A DNA stretch of 64,000 nucleotides, from positions 8,115,501-8,179,500 of the forward strand of contig CAUEEP010000743.1 in the NCBI GenBank assembly GCA_958450365.1. The letters are read 5' to 3'. Source of the DNA: Mesorhabditis belari. Lineage: Eukaryota; Nematoda; Chromadorea; Rhabditida; Rhabditidae. Position 1 is the stretch's first letter; the number at the start of each line of letters is the position of its first letter. Of the stretch, positions 16,763 to 28,236 are shown in pieces. A program made the translations under genes and the position numbers. The notes under the pieces are model-generated. The model saw only the letters and a list, made by a program, of their open reading frames with translations, searched no databases and was not told where the DNA came from.

Positions 16763-17303
16763 ATTACCATCCCAGATCTAAAAAAGGTACCTAGATACTC
16801 CTGATTTTCCAACGATATTATATTTTTTAAAAAACCACGAAAACACTAAAAAGAATAAGCATAGGCGAAATCAAGCCACTAATCACACATTGTGTATTTT
16901 CTTGGTTTTTCGTTAGGTTATGAAAAGTTTATTGACACATTCGGTAAAAACAGCTGAATTTGCATTAATCACATATTCTAGCAAAGGGAAACTTTTAGTT
17001 TAGCATCACAAAAGAGAAAATAACGTACCTAGGCAAGTATATCTCCGAATTTACAAAGTAAAGTGATAGATGAGGGACTATGAACCGTTTCTTTAAATAT
17101 CTTATATAAATAGCAAACATCAAAATATTCAGTTAATCAATTACCGCCACATAATAAAAAGAATACAAAAAAGTATTTGCCCTATTGCCTGAATATCTTG
17201 AGGTCTTTTTAGAAAATGTAAAATCTTGGGAATTGTAAATCAAAACACTTCCAAATTGAAACAACAGACACCCAGTTTTTGGCATAAAAAGGTTCATTTT
17301 ATT
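16763..17303. other. AT-rich spacer upstream of sqv-3
   Basis: Between the sqv-3 start and the candidate small gene at 17304 I see only AT-rich DNA. It presumably holds the sqv-3 promoter. Confidence 0.5.
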
Positions 17304-17461
17304 ATGTTAGAAGCTATTTTTGTCGTTTTGTGCTTTACAAGTAATTTTTATTGTTGTAATTATACATAAATTTAGGTCGGTTTGACGATACGACTGGAAA
17401 TTATTGTGGAGAAAATTGTATGTTTGGGAAACACGTGACGGGTTCCATTGTTAAATGTTAG
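17304..17461 (+). CDS. Candidate 40-residue Cys-rich secreted peptide
   Basis: Two exons (17304-17340 and 17376-17461) join through a 35-bp GT...TTTAG intron into one 40-residue frame. The first 12 residues, MLEAIFVVLCFT, are hydrophobic and look like a short signal peptide. The mature part contains NYCGENCMFGK and ends VKC, giving three closely spaced cysteines. A TATA-like CATAAAAAGG lies about 15 bp upstream. I do not recognise the family. Small secreted Cys-rich peptides are common in nematodes, so the gene is plausible, but it could also be a chance frame in intergenic DNA. Its TAG stop is only 40 bp beyond the end of the neighbouring minus-strand PHD gene. Confidence 0.35.
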
Positions 17462-17501
17462 TTCTTTTAAAAATTACATAGATCTACATGGTTCAAACGG
17501 C

Positions 17502-19164
17502 TTAATCTTCTCGTTTCATCGATTTTGTTGAACTTCCGGGGATAATAGCATTTTTGGGATGCTTAAAGCTGTCCGGATGCCGACAGCTAGGGCAGTACCA
17601 CTTCCCTGAAAATTAATTTAATTTGCTAAATTCGGAGGGTTTTTACCTGTGGGTTTCCGTTTTAAGTCGACACATTCAAAATGAAACCATTCGATTTCAC
17701 ACTTTTGATTATCGCAACATACCATCTCACCAAATGATATCTAAATACTAGTTTTTGAAAAGTTTGTTAGTTTTGCACTAACCCGACTGCATTGACAATA
17801 TGTGGGCTCGTCCGTCGTTCCTTCATCATCGCGTTCCCCTTTTCGGTTTCCGTTAGCACCACGTTTCACTCCTAACATGCTCGTTATTGCAGTCACTCTT
17901 GATGATACACGCTTTTTACCCTGAAATATCGCAGGAGTAAAATACAGCGTTGACTGTCTATTTTCGCATATTTTGCGCATACCTGTGCATTAATGGACGC
18001 TTGCTCTTTTCGTTGAGCTTTTATTTCTTCACGCTCTTCTTTTCGTGCCTCGGCTTTCTCGGCTTTAGTGGACGCTATTGAGCTTGATGAACTCGAGATT
18101 GGAACACGGCCTCTGGGTTTGTTGAGGCGTTGGATTGAAGAGTTTGCACTTGGCGGAGAGCAATCATCTTGTTCTTCAAATACAGGCGTACTCTAAAGAT
18201 GTGCGTAAATTTGAATAATTTGATATGCATACCGGCTTTGGGAATCTGGCTGGAGTCCCGGCTTTAGAACTACGGTCCTTGGGGGTTAAGATCTTGTACG
18301 TTTCAATAATCTCCTCCTTAATCCTTCGCTCTTCTTTATTTTCTTTTCTTTCTTTGATTTCCTTTTGTTTGATCCTGGTACGACCCGTGAAAGATTTTTC
18401 AGCATTATCGGAGGCTGAAAATGTTTTACATTAAAATAAATGAATAGAAATTACCGTGTGACCCTTTGTTGCCTTTTGGCAATTCGGCCCCGATAGCACG
18501 CAGCTCTTCAACTGCATTTGCTTCGACATTTCTTCGTAGGAGATGCGCAATATCTCTCAACCCAAAGACGATTTCTGTTTGCTAAATTTTTTTCAGGTAT
18601 TGATCAATTCGTATCCTTTAACACTTTACCTGATTTAGAAGTTTTTCTAATTTCTTTAGATCGTCTTTGGAAGGCTCGGCTTTCGTTGTAATTTTTCGAG
18701 TGTCAAGATTGACCTAAATAGAAAATTATTTTTTAGTCCCATCAAATTGTTTTTACTCGCATACCTGCTTTAGTATCAGCAACAGCTTATGGTGTAGAAC
18801 CTCGAGACGAACCAAATCGCTAGAGTAGCCACTTAAGTGGTATACTTTTTATTATTTTTGTTTTTATTTTTATTTCAAACCGTGAGCTTTGTCCTTTAAT
18901 CAATTTATAGAGGTTCTCATATGCCAATTGCTTTGGAATTTTGGAAACCAGTAGGCGACACGGACGCTTCTTTTCCGTTGCTCCAGTAGTCTGGAAAAAA
19001 TTAATCGATAAAGCCGTTCCAAGCTAGTATTTAAACAAATGTCACAGAATTACCTCATCAAAAATCCCCATCTTTTGGCTGTCATCGTCGATTTCTCTAT
19101 CGTGTTCATTAGATAGCAGATTGTCATCAGGTATTAAATAACCTTGTATAGCCGGGTCACCCAT
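17502..19164 (-). CDS. ING-family-like PHD finger protein
   Basis: Probable chromatin reader. The acidic N terminus starts [21 protein letters not shown] basic segment follows ([20 protein letters not shown]), then a helical part with [17 protein letters not shown] and [18 protein letters not shown], and a long charged linker rich in Lys, Glu and Ser ([20 protein letters not shown]). The C-terminal PHD finger reads YCQC, then [20 protein letters not shown] and [11 protein letters not shown], with all eight zinc ligands (C4HC3). The GEMVxCDNxxCxxEWFHF pattern is the ING signature that binds methylated H3K4. The N-terminal part does not obviously match the ING dimerisation domain, so the assignment rests on the PHD finger. 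The last residues are STKSMKRED. The gene is divergent from the kinase gene at 19465, with a 300-bp shared promoter region. Confidence 0.75.
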
Positions 19165-19464
19165 GCTTGAAATATGTATATTTAGATACCTAAAAGTGCA
19201 ATAAAAGTTACATAATCTTGAAAAGTAATATAAAGAAAAAAGATTTCAGGAAAAATTATTTTCACTCAGTCAATTAAACTGGCTTGAAGACAATTTTGTT
19301 TATAGCGGCAGATTTTTCTCCGTTCCTGCGAAAAACCTGCCGTAAAGATGCATGTAATGTACACGAAAAGGGGTCACAGATAGAATCTCTCTTTTTACAG
19401 CAATCTTTTATCAAAGTATACTCTGATTAAAGTTATTTGTGGTGTTAAAAATTTTTAGTTTTAG
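19165..19464. promoter_or_regulatory. Divergent promoter region, PHD gene / PDH kinase
   Basis: A 300-bp AT-rich gap separates two start codons on opposite strands. It must contain both promoters or be bidirectional. No specific element was recognised. Confidence 0.4.
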
Positions 19465-21185
19465 ATGCGGCTCTCCCGGAGGTTTTTCGGCCCTTTTGTT
19501 GGTGCTATTGCTAAACGATTAGAACATTATTCGCAATTCCAGCCTTCACCGCTGACGATTCAACAGTGAGAATCTGAGTTTATGCAACTTTTTACATGCT
19601 TGTTCAGATATCTCGATTTTGGGCGAACTGGCACTGCCACAACGTCTTACATGTTTCTCAAAAATGAACTTCTGGTTCGACTTTCGAACATTATGCAGGT
19701 AGTATTTTTAATAAAATGTGTATTTTTGTTTTTTTAGGAAATCAGTCTGCTTCCCCCAACGCTCTTAGAAATGCCATCATCAAAAATGGTTGCAGGATGG
19801 TATCAAGACAGTTTTGAAGAGCTGCTTGAATTTGAGAATAAGGACCCTACGACAGATACTGTGAACAAGTTAGATTATTCAATTTTTTTCTCAAACAGTG
19901 TGATTCTAGATTTAACGATCATCTACAGTCAATTTTGAAAAGGCATTCACATGTGGTGGAAACAATGGCGGAAGGATTGATTGAGCTGCGAGATAGAAAT
20001 GGAGTTGATATTGCTTCCGAGAAGGGGATCCAATACTTTCTCGACAGATTTTATATCAACCGAATATCAATCAGAATGCTACAAAATCAACACCTGGTAG
20101 AAGGCTAATTTGTTTTTCCTCCTAAACACTTCAAATTCAGGTAGTCTTCGGAAATGTGTTGCCTGAAAGCCCTCGTCATGTAGGATGCATCGATCCAGGG
20201 TGTGACGTCGAAAGTGTTGTTTATGATGCATTTGAGAACGCTAGGTAATTTCTAAGATAAATTTAGTAATAACTTTTTGATTTTTCGTAATTTAAATAAA
20301 ATAATTAAAAAAATTTAGATTCCTTTGTGATCGATATTACCTCGTTTCTCCATCAATGCAACTGGAAATGTATAATGCTGTCGAAAAGGAGAAACCTATC
20401 TCGATAGTTGCCGTGCCGAGTCATCTGTATCATATCATGTTTGAGTTATTCAAGGTTGTTTTAAATAAAACATTTTTTGAGCGTACTGGATAATCAAAGA
20501 AAACAGTATGACTTTTGTTTTGGTTTTAGAATGCTATGCGCGCAACGATTGAGCATCATGGAGTCGACGATGATCTTCCAAATATTCGTATCCGTGTTGT
20601 GCGTGGTCCAGAAGATTTGAGTATTAAGGTGATTTGTTTGCCTAGAAATCGGCTAACTATTTTTGTAGATAAGTGATCGTGGTGGCGGTGTTTCAAGAAC
20701 TATCCTGGATCGCCTTTTTAATTACATGTACAGCACAGCCCCGCCACCGGCTCGTGATGGTACTCAAGCGCCTTTGGTGAGCCAAAAGGGAAATAACTTT
20801 TATGAGCAAGCTTTTAGGCTGGTTATGGTTATGGACTTCCACTTTCACGCCTATATGCTCGTTATTTTCTTGGTGATTTGTTTCTAGTCTCAATGGAAGG
20901 TTACGGAACAGATGCTTGCATTTACATGAAGGTATTATTAATAGCAAAACGTTTTAAATTTTGAAATATTTGTTTAGGCAGTGCCGGTAGAAGCCAACGA
21001 GTTGTTGCCTATTTACAGCACGTCCTCTCGTCGAAATCTGACTATGGCAGCACAGGTAAATTCCTGGCTAAAATTTATTATTTTTCTAAGCAACTCGCTA
21101 CGCTTTATATTTTAACAAAAACTTTCAGGTTCCTGATTGGAGTCACACGGTTCCCGGACAAGGAAATCGACCAATTAGCCATTAA
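19465..21185 (+). CDS. pdhk-2: Pyruvate dehydrogenase kinase, mitochondrial
   Basis: Phosphorylates and switches off the pyruvate dehydrogenase complex. The start [20 protein letters not shown] is basic and amphipathic, as for matrix targeting. The four-helix domain has [31 protein letters not shown] and [19 protein letters not shown]. The GHKL ATPase part carries the N box ([14 protein letters not shown]), G1 (ISDRGGGVS) and G2 ([20 protein letters not shown]), then [14 protein letters not shown]. It ends [17 protein letters not shown]. These are the hallmark motifs of PDK/BCKDK kinases in the right order; RMLQNQH and the ending favour PDK over BCKDK. The gene is complete, with small introns, and is read away from the PHD gene. 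Its family function links glucose oxidation to energy state. Confidence 0.93.
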
Positions 21186-21785
21186 ACAATGCTAGGAAAA
21201 AGTATTGTCTACATTATAATTCGCTATTCAGTTTTAGAAGTTTATTATTATTTTATTATTTGTACATTCTGCCTATGATTGAGATAGATTTCTATTTACT
21301 CGTCTCACTGCACTATTTTATATTTAACTTGCTCCTAGTCTGCAAAATGTATTGGAAATTCTCTAAGTTTTGGCTACTTTTTTGTTTTTTTTTTTGCGAA
21401 CGTTGTTGATAGAAAGAAATGCCAGTAATAAACTTTATCAAATTATATGACACAATATTGGCGGTGTGGCAAAGCTGAAATGTTTCAGTACCGTATAATT
21501 GTTTAATTGGCTGATAGACGTTGATTGAAAAATTAACATATGAAAGCTTTAAATTACATTTCATATACCGATAAATGCAAACAAAAAGTTAAATATGTTC
21601 TTTTCTACGGTACTTTAACAGAAAGAATAGAATTAGAAAACAGAAAAAAAATTCTTGACTAATTGTAAGTTGTATAACAATCGTATCACTGGGTAATCTC
21701 TTTACTCGCTTTTTTGGTCGTTTTTGGCACGATATTTTCTCGTAATCTGATCAGACTTGGTTCCTTCTCTCAACTAAAGATCAAA
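21186..21785. other. Convergent 3' intergenic region
   Basis: AT-rich 3' flank between the PDH kinase and TMEM120 genes. No gene was seen. Confidence 0.5.
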
Positions 21786-23546
21786 TTATTGCCGATAAAC
21801 AAAAAATTCAACTTTTTTGAGGATAACGAGAGTTGTTGTCCAGATATTTCCAACTCCGATCACCGCAAAAAGAATCGCCAAAGCAAAAACCTGAAAATTA
21901 AACCCCCTTTTGTGCGATTTTAACCAGCAACTTTTTCCGAATGTCCACTCGAGTAGGGCCTATAAAGCATGACTCGTTTACCGGAACCCTTAACCCCAAT
22001 TAATAGATGTTACAGTAATCCGTATTGTTGACACCGTAGACATAACAGAGTATCTACCTGACTCGGCGTTCGGAAAAAGTTTCCCAAATGATTTTTTTCA
22101 TTTCTAACCTGCCATTGGCCTGTACAACGTTGTGATAGCAGAAACATTGTATAAGCATTATAAAGTTGGAAAATCTAAAGCTTCAATTCGGGGGAACATT
22201 TCTTCTTGCTTACATAACCAAGCATTAAAAAAGGCAACAAGAAAGTAAGCCCTTTAAACATCCATGATTGAAAACCCTCAACAGTTATATCCATTTGATG
22301 TCCTTGACCCAGTGCATGAAGTCTGAATATTTTTTTGATAACTTTTAATTCAAACTCCTTCATTTACCGTCTCAAACAACCGCTTTGATATTGTCCTTGC
22401 ATCAATTGAACAAGTCCAATGTAGGCAACAAACATAATAAATTGTGGTCGAAACTCCTGAAAACTCGCCGTGGGCTTGCAAGGATGATTTTCATTTGAAT
22501 ACTTGATAGCATGGTCCGTCTTTCCAAGTGAGATGAATTCCACAAAGAACGCATGATAGATAATGATGGAGTACCCACCAACCCTTGATCCTGAAAATTT
22601 CGGTAAATATTTGAGTCGATTTTCTGATGGGAGACTCACTTGGAGCCGTTGATGCGAAGAATCGATTCTCGTATTGTCAATGTACAATAGTACCACACCT
22701 AACATTGAAAACAACATTTTGAGTTTTATTTTTGTATACAATTTTTTGATAGAACTTTAGTAATGTAAAAACTGATACTTAAAAATATTATACCATGATA
22801 AAATTGCCGATAGAATCAATGACTCGAAATGGCAAGACGTAACTCAAAAGAAGCACTGAGAGCACCAAGATTGTCACCTGAAATTCGAGTTTTTTAGTTT
22901 TTTTGTTTTCTAATAAATATTTCCTACCTTCCATTTAAAGTTCTCATATTCCTGCTTGTATTTGTATCGCTCGGCGCCAGTGAGAAGTGAGACGTTCAAA
23001 TTTGATCCTGAAATCCCTGTTTCTCAGGCAAAAACTCTAAACAAACCAAGAATCAAATTCAAATAGAATCCATTGTTTTGCACTGGCAGCTCATTTTGCA
23101 TCTCGTAGAGACGCGCTCGCATTTCGAGTGCCTATTAGGCTTTTGAATAAGTCTTTTCGTTCCTTATTCACTTATTCACTAACCATTTTCCTTTATTCAC
23201 CTAAACTCTTCTACCTGTTGCCGGAGCTCTGCGGATTTGATCCTTTCACTAGGGCTAGCGTTGGGACTCGTTTCAGCTCTGAGAAAAGCTGATCATTATA
23301 CATCTTGCCTATTGAATATCTACTTGGTGATATCGTCCCTCAATTGTCCCAACATGTAATACTGATGTTTAACGGCTTTCAAACATGAGTCTTGAGACTT
23401 TCGAATTTCTCTCATCTTTTTTAGATATTCTTCGTGATTTTTCTATAATTTGAATACAATAATAGTTTAGTGAAAAGCAATAAAACCTCGATTTTGATGA
23501 ACTCATCGGAAAGCTGTTTCCACTCATTTTCTGCCGTTACCGACAT
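21786..23546 (-). CDS. TMEM120 (TACAN-like) membrane protein
   Basis: Multi-pass protein of the nuclear envelope and ER, related to TMEM120A/B, with a fold like fatty-acid elongases. It begins [20 protein letters not shown], then a long coiled-coil region ([36 protein letters not shown]). Membrane segments follow: [30 protein letters not shown] and [20 protein letters not shown]. The family signature [20 protein letters not shown] comes next, then [15 protein letters not shown]. The last exons read [15 protein letters not shown] and [20 protein letters not shown] and end EFFVYRQ. The order and the [11 protein letters not shown] motif fit TMEM120. The proposed mechanosensitive-channel role of TACAN is debated; adipocyte differentiation is the other reported role. 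The gene lies 394 bp downstream of the SLC6 gene on the same strand, too far to call a typical operon. Confidence 0.9.
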
Positions 23547-23939
23547 TTTCTGAAAGGCAAATAAGCAGTTAAACTTTAGTTGAAGTTAAAGTTCTTCGTT
23601 CGGATGCAAGTGCTTGATAATCAATGGAAAAAAACTCTCAAAAACTGAAATAGCTTATTGGATTTAATAATTTATTGAAGAAAATCATATTGAATCATCC
23701 ATACATTCTTATTATGCTTAAGAACGGCTTAATTATGTCGTTTGTTTAATTTGTCAATCAGCTGATGGATTCGAAAGCTATACGGAATTCGTAGAGAACA
23801 TTGGCAAGTTATAATTTAGAGATCATCAATTAAAGCACACAAAAGGCACATTATGAATTCATAGAGCAAGCAATTGATATCATTCAAGTGAGCAAAAAAA
23901 ATTGAGACTAGAAAAAGGGGAATTTTTGAGGGAAAGTCA
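23547..23939. other. Spacer between SLC6 and TMEM120 genes
   Basis: About 390 bp separate two minus-strand genes. AT-rich; nothing recognised apart from the presumed 3' UTR and promoter. Confidence 0.5.
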
Positions 23940-26900
23940 TTAGATGGCAGTTTCTCTTTCAAAGCTTGGCAAACTGTTGCGAGTAGCGGCAATTGAACGA
24001 GTGCTTGGAGCCTGAAATCTTCACTCAATTATTTCAAACTTTCAATGAAACCTGTGAACGAGGGATTTGAGGAGCTCTTGAGTCTCTCCGTGATTGTGGC
24101 GATTCTTCCTATAATTTGGATCGTTTTCTCTTTTTGATAAAATTCTCTTACTTGTTTCTCATAAACTTTTGCGTTTACTTCCAATTCGGGTGGAAGCAAA
24201 AGTCGGCGAGCTTCTGGGATCTAGAAAGAGCTTTTTCTTTTTAAGTTTCTTGGTTGTTTACTTGAAGAGGGAACTGTTCAGCCCGATGCACAGCGAGAGC
24301 CGGTCCCCATGAGTCGTGTGGGTTGAGCACGGCTCTCCATTTCTGAGATTTTTGCTTAGCTATTAGAAATACAAAGTTACTTGTACAAGTGATCCTTTCA
24401 CTGTGCACAATTGGACACAAGCTGTGATTGGAATTGCTGTAACGGGAAGTATTGAGATACCCCATCCAAGTAGTAACTAAAATCTTCTCTTTCAGGTTGA
24501 GCAACTCGTCACTAGAGTGTTTTCCTCGTGATTAATCCGCTTTCTAAAGCCCGGCTACTTAATTATGTCGTTTTAGTAGGCCGTTTTAGTAGCCCGGCTA
24601 CCGTAGTTATGTAAATTTGTTTATGCAGCCACGAGAAACACACTTTACTTTACTTTACCAACCGTCCAATAGGGAAATTCGTAAGATCCATATCGTAATG
24701 GCCTCCATTCAAGCCATACAAAGCAAAGAATGCACTCAAATTTTCTTTTTTATTAATATTGCCTCTATTCTTTTACCAAATAGACCATTGGACAAACGAA
24801 TTTCCAAAGGATTTTCCAGAACATATAAAATGGCGGGTAGAAATTGGTGATCCACTATTATTGATTGATTAATTTATTTGAAGATTTTTACCTTTATATT
24901 ATCAAGAAGATTATCGATTCCGTAAATCCATGAAATGGCCATACATTCGAGAAAAGCAATAACAACAAGCGGCCATGTGATAACAAAATGATCGATCAAC
25001 ACTAGCCAATACATCCCAGGCTGTAAAAAAATTGGACTATCAGAAATTTCTGAAACAAACCGATGTGCAAAATGGGATACTGAGCAAGATGAAACAAGCA
25101 CATGTTGTTGTTAAAACGTGTCGCCTGAAATGGAAACTCATAAGAAATCCTCAATCCAGAAAGCTTCACTAACCGATTCCTTCGCAATCTCTCGGGAAAC
25201 TCATCACAAATCGAGGTCACAATTGTTTCGACGACAAATAACTGCAATAGAATTTGTTAGTTTCATTTTTTATGATTGTCAACTTGTCAACCTGAGTGCT
25301 CAGAATGACAAGGCACATCATTAAGAAGAAGAGCCCGCAATAGAGTGGAGCAACGGGGACACCAGCCAATGCTTCAGCCAGAAAAACGAACACCAAATGG
25401 GCACCATCTAGAAATTCGTTTAGAAATTGCTTTCTAATGCATTGTTTTTTACCAGCTATTTGAATCTGATCCAATTTAATCGAGAACTGATAGCACGTAA
25501 AGCCGAGAGCGGAAAACGTGAGTACACAAGCACAAAGGGACGAGAAGAGATCGACAAAAACAATAATCCAGATGTCCCTGAATGTTGGGAACTTTTAATT
25601 GTACTATTTCTTACTTGAATAAATTGTTGTGGAATCGATTGTAACTGCTCAGTGTTATCAATCCTCCTGTGCAACAGCTAACCGAGTAAAACACTTGCAC
25701 CGCCGCCTCGCCCCAGACCTAGAGCTTTCATATTTGTTTTTCTTTCTAGAAAATGATTTGTTTAATAGGTACCGTATTTCTTCGAATAGAAGACCGGGTA
25801 AAGAGTATCATCGCGTACTCCTGCGTAGCAGCCCTTTTTTAAAATTTCTTTTCTGCATAAAAGCTTTCAATGAAGTGCTAAAAGAGCTGAAAAATGGCTC
25901 AAAAATCTGTTAGCTCATGTCGTATTTTTGAGTCATTTTCCAGCCATATAGCACTTGATTGAAAGCTTTTATGCAGAAAAGAAATTTTAAAAAGGGCTGC
26001 TACGCAGGAGTACGCGATGATACTCTTTACCCGGTCTTCTATTCGAGGAAATACGGTAATAGAGTCCCAATTGAAGGTAAAAAAAGCTCACGGGTAATTG
26101 AGTGAGAATCGACCAATCAGGTCGCAAAAAATGCCACACCGCCTCCAGACTACCGGCCAAAGTGAGCAGTCGAGCAAAGAGAACGCACATAATGATATAG
26201 GGAAGTAAAACAAAAATGTAAACAACCTATAAATCAGATTTTGTATCGTTTTGTCACTTTCGTTTTGTCACACTCACTTTTCCACTCGATTTCACTCCTT
26301 GAAAGAGACAAAGAAAAACGCAGATCCATGAGATTAACACGCAAATGCCGAGGTACCTTTCCACAATAAATGGAAAACTTTTTACAAATTAACTTACCAA
26401 TTTAACGTGCCAAACGAATCGAAACCATTCGAAAGCATCAACACTTCCTCACTAAAATCGATTTGTAAACACTTGTCTCTTTTTCAAATTATATTACTGA
26501 AAATATTTTAGACTTGGAATCTCATTCCCATCTTTCACCATTATTGTTCGAGTCTCGTTATCGATCTAAAAGAATGATACATCCATCTCCATTATTACAT
26601 TCATTACATTAAGCAAACAGGTGCCATTGACGAGAATTGTTCCGTTCAATTCAATGCACACCGAACGAGATCCATATGTGCAATCTGGAAAATGGAGATG
26701 GAGTTTTTTGGTTTATGACCTTACTGAGGCCACTCCACGAATTCGCACAATTACTCCAGGGAATCGAAAAACTGATCGAATTAAAGAGATAAAAAAGACT
26801 CCACGCGGAGACGATATTCAAATAGATCGCGATCAGGACACACACGAAAATCATCGTCAAACCAACGCCTAAATTTGGCATTCAGTGGAAAATGTAGGGA

Positions 26901-27823
26901 TTGTGTTGAATGAAACCTTTAAATAGTGGCACAACTTTCCACACAGCCGTTGCGGAAAGACTCGAGAATTGTCCGAGAACCGTCTCCATGAACATCATCG
27001 GCATTGCAGCTATCTGCGAAAAGATCGAGTTCATAAAGTTCATTAGATACTCAAGCAGATTTGCATTAAGCATTTCACTTTTATACACAATTAGGAGTAA
27101 AGATATGGAGCAGAAGAGAAGGATCCTTAAACTCCGACTCTCTACCCCGACTTTATACAGCTCTGATTCGATAAATTCTTAATCGGCTAACAGATTTAAG
27201 ACTAGAGATTTGTCTAGGGGGGGGTAGAGAGTCGGAGTTTAAGAATCCTTCTCTTCTGCTCCATATCTCTACTCCTAATTGTGGAATCGACTTGTGGTTG
27301 GCTTTAAAATGTTCCTTATCAATTCAGTTGGATTGCCGTTGGGAAAGACAAACCGTTAAAGCGACAAAATACGGCACGAGGAAAGCGAGGCCACCGTAAG
27401 TGAAGACGAGAAATGGGAAACGCCAAACATTGCCTGCAAATTATTCATTATAATTTCAATTGCAAAAGCTTCTGTCAAAACCTAAGCCGAACACGAATCC
27501 AACGACGGAAAGGAGATAATCGGCTTTAGTTGTCCAATTGCCGCGAACTCTAAAATGATGATTTAAGGCTTGAATTTGAGGTAAACCGATTCTCATCACC
27601 GATGCCTCCAGTCTCTTCAAATGGATATTCAATATCCCCCTCTCTACTATAATCCGGTAGTTTAGCGTCGAGCTGAAAATTGGATACACTTCATAAATCT
27701 CACTCTTTACACCTGTTTGACGAATGGTGGATAAAGCGATTCATCGAATGATTGTTTGTCAGTTCGCAGAGATTTCGATGATTTCTTAATGATTCCCGAA
27801 TCACCTTGACTGCTCAATGACAT
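23940..27823 (-). CDS. SLC6 sodium/neurotransmitter-type symporter
   Basis: Twelve-TM sodium- and chloride-coupled transporter. The cytosolic start is [22 protein letters not shown]1 has the family signature [17 protein letters not shown], then [18 protein letters not shown]. Next come [35 protein letters not shown], an extracellular loop ([10 protein letters not shown]), [44 protein letters not shown] and [20 protein letters not shown]. The tail includes [16 protein letters not shown] and ends [11 protein letters not shown]1 has Gly-Leu-Gly-Asn in place of the Asp-bearing motif of monoamine transporters, so an amino-acid-type substrate is more likely than dopamine or serotonin; the substrate cannot be named. 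One intron join is best placed at 27598 so that GIGDENRVRGNW reads through. Large introns carry two foldback elements. Confidence 0.88.
25770..26058. mobile_element. Foldback MITE with about 100-bp inverted arms, in an SLC6 intron
   Basis: The left arm begins TACCGTATTTCTTCGAATAG and the right arm ends with its reverse complement. Both arms also carry a complementary GGTAAAGAGTATCATCGCGT block and a CTTTTCTGCATAAAAGCTTT block. No coding capacity. The ends resemble a shorter element at 53450-53531. Confidence 0.85.
27087..27283. mobile_element. Foldback MITE with 63-bp inverted arms, in an SLC6 intron
   Basis: The left arm starts CACAATTAGGAGTAAAGATA and runs to CTCTCTACCCC. The right arm is its reverse complement with about two mismatches over 63 bp. 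The near identity suggests recent insertion. Confidence 0.85.
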
Positions 27824-28236
27824 GTTTTTCTGAAAATTTTCGTTTTTAGAATTGAATAGTATAATTGAATAGCAGCCCATGAATTGAATATTATTCTTGA
27901 ACAGCAGCCAATGTTAAACCATTAAAACAAACCGTTTTTGCTAGATCTCAATGCTGACCAAAAGTCAAGAATCTTCAAGGCATACGTGAAGGGGAAAAAT
28001 CTCCTGATAAGTTGAAATTTCCGTAAAAAACGCCCAAGTAAGCATGCTTTGTTGTAAACCAAAAAGGACACAACACTCCTATTGACAATTAGACAATGAA
28101 GATAGACAGCCATCATTGAGACAGCAAAAATAACTCAGCGGACAGGATCATCCAAATAAAGGCTGTTGTTCAGAAGGTGTTCAAAAAAATTCAGGAATTT
28201 TGAGATATTGGCAAATTGTTGTATGTTTATTGATTG
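27824..28236. promoter_or_regulatory. Divergent promoter region, SLC6 / PAN2
   Basis: About 410 bp between two opposite start codons. No element was recognised. Confidence 0.4.
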
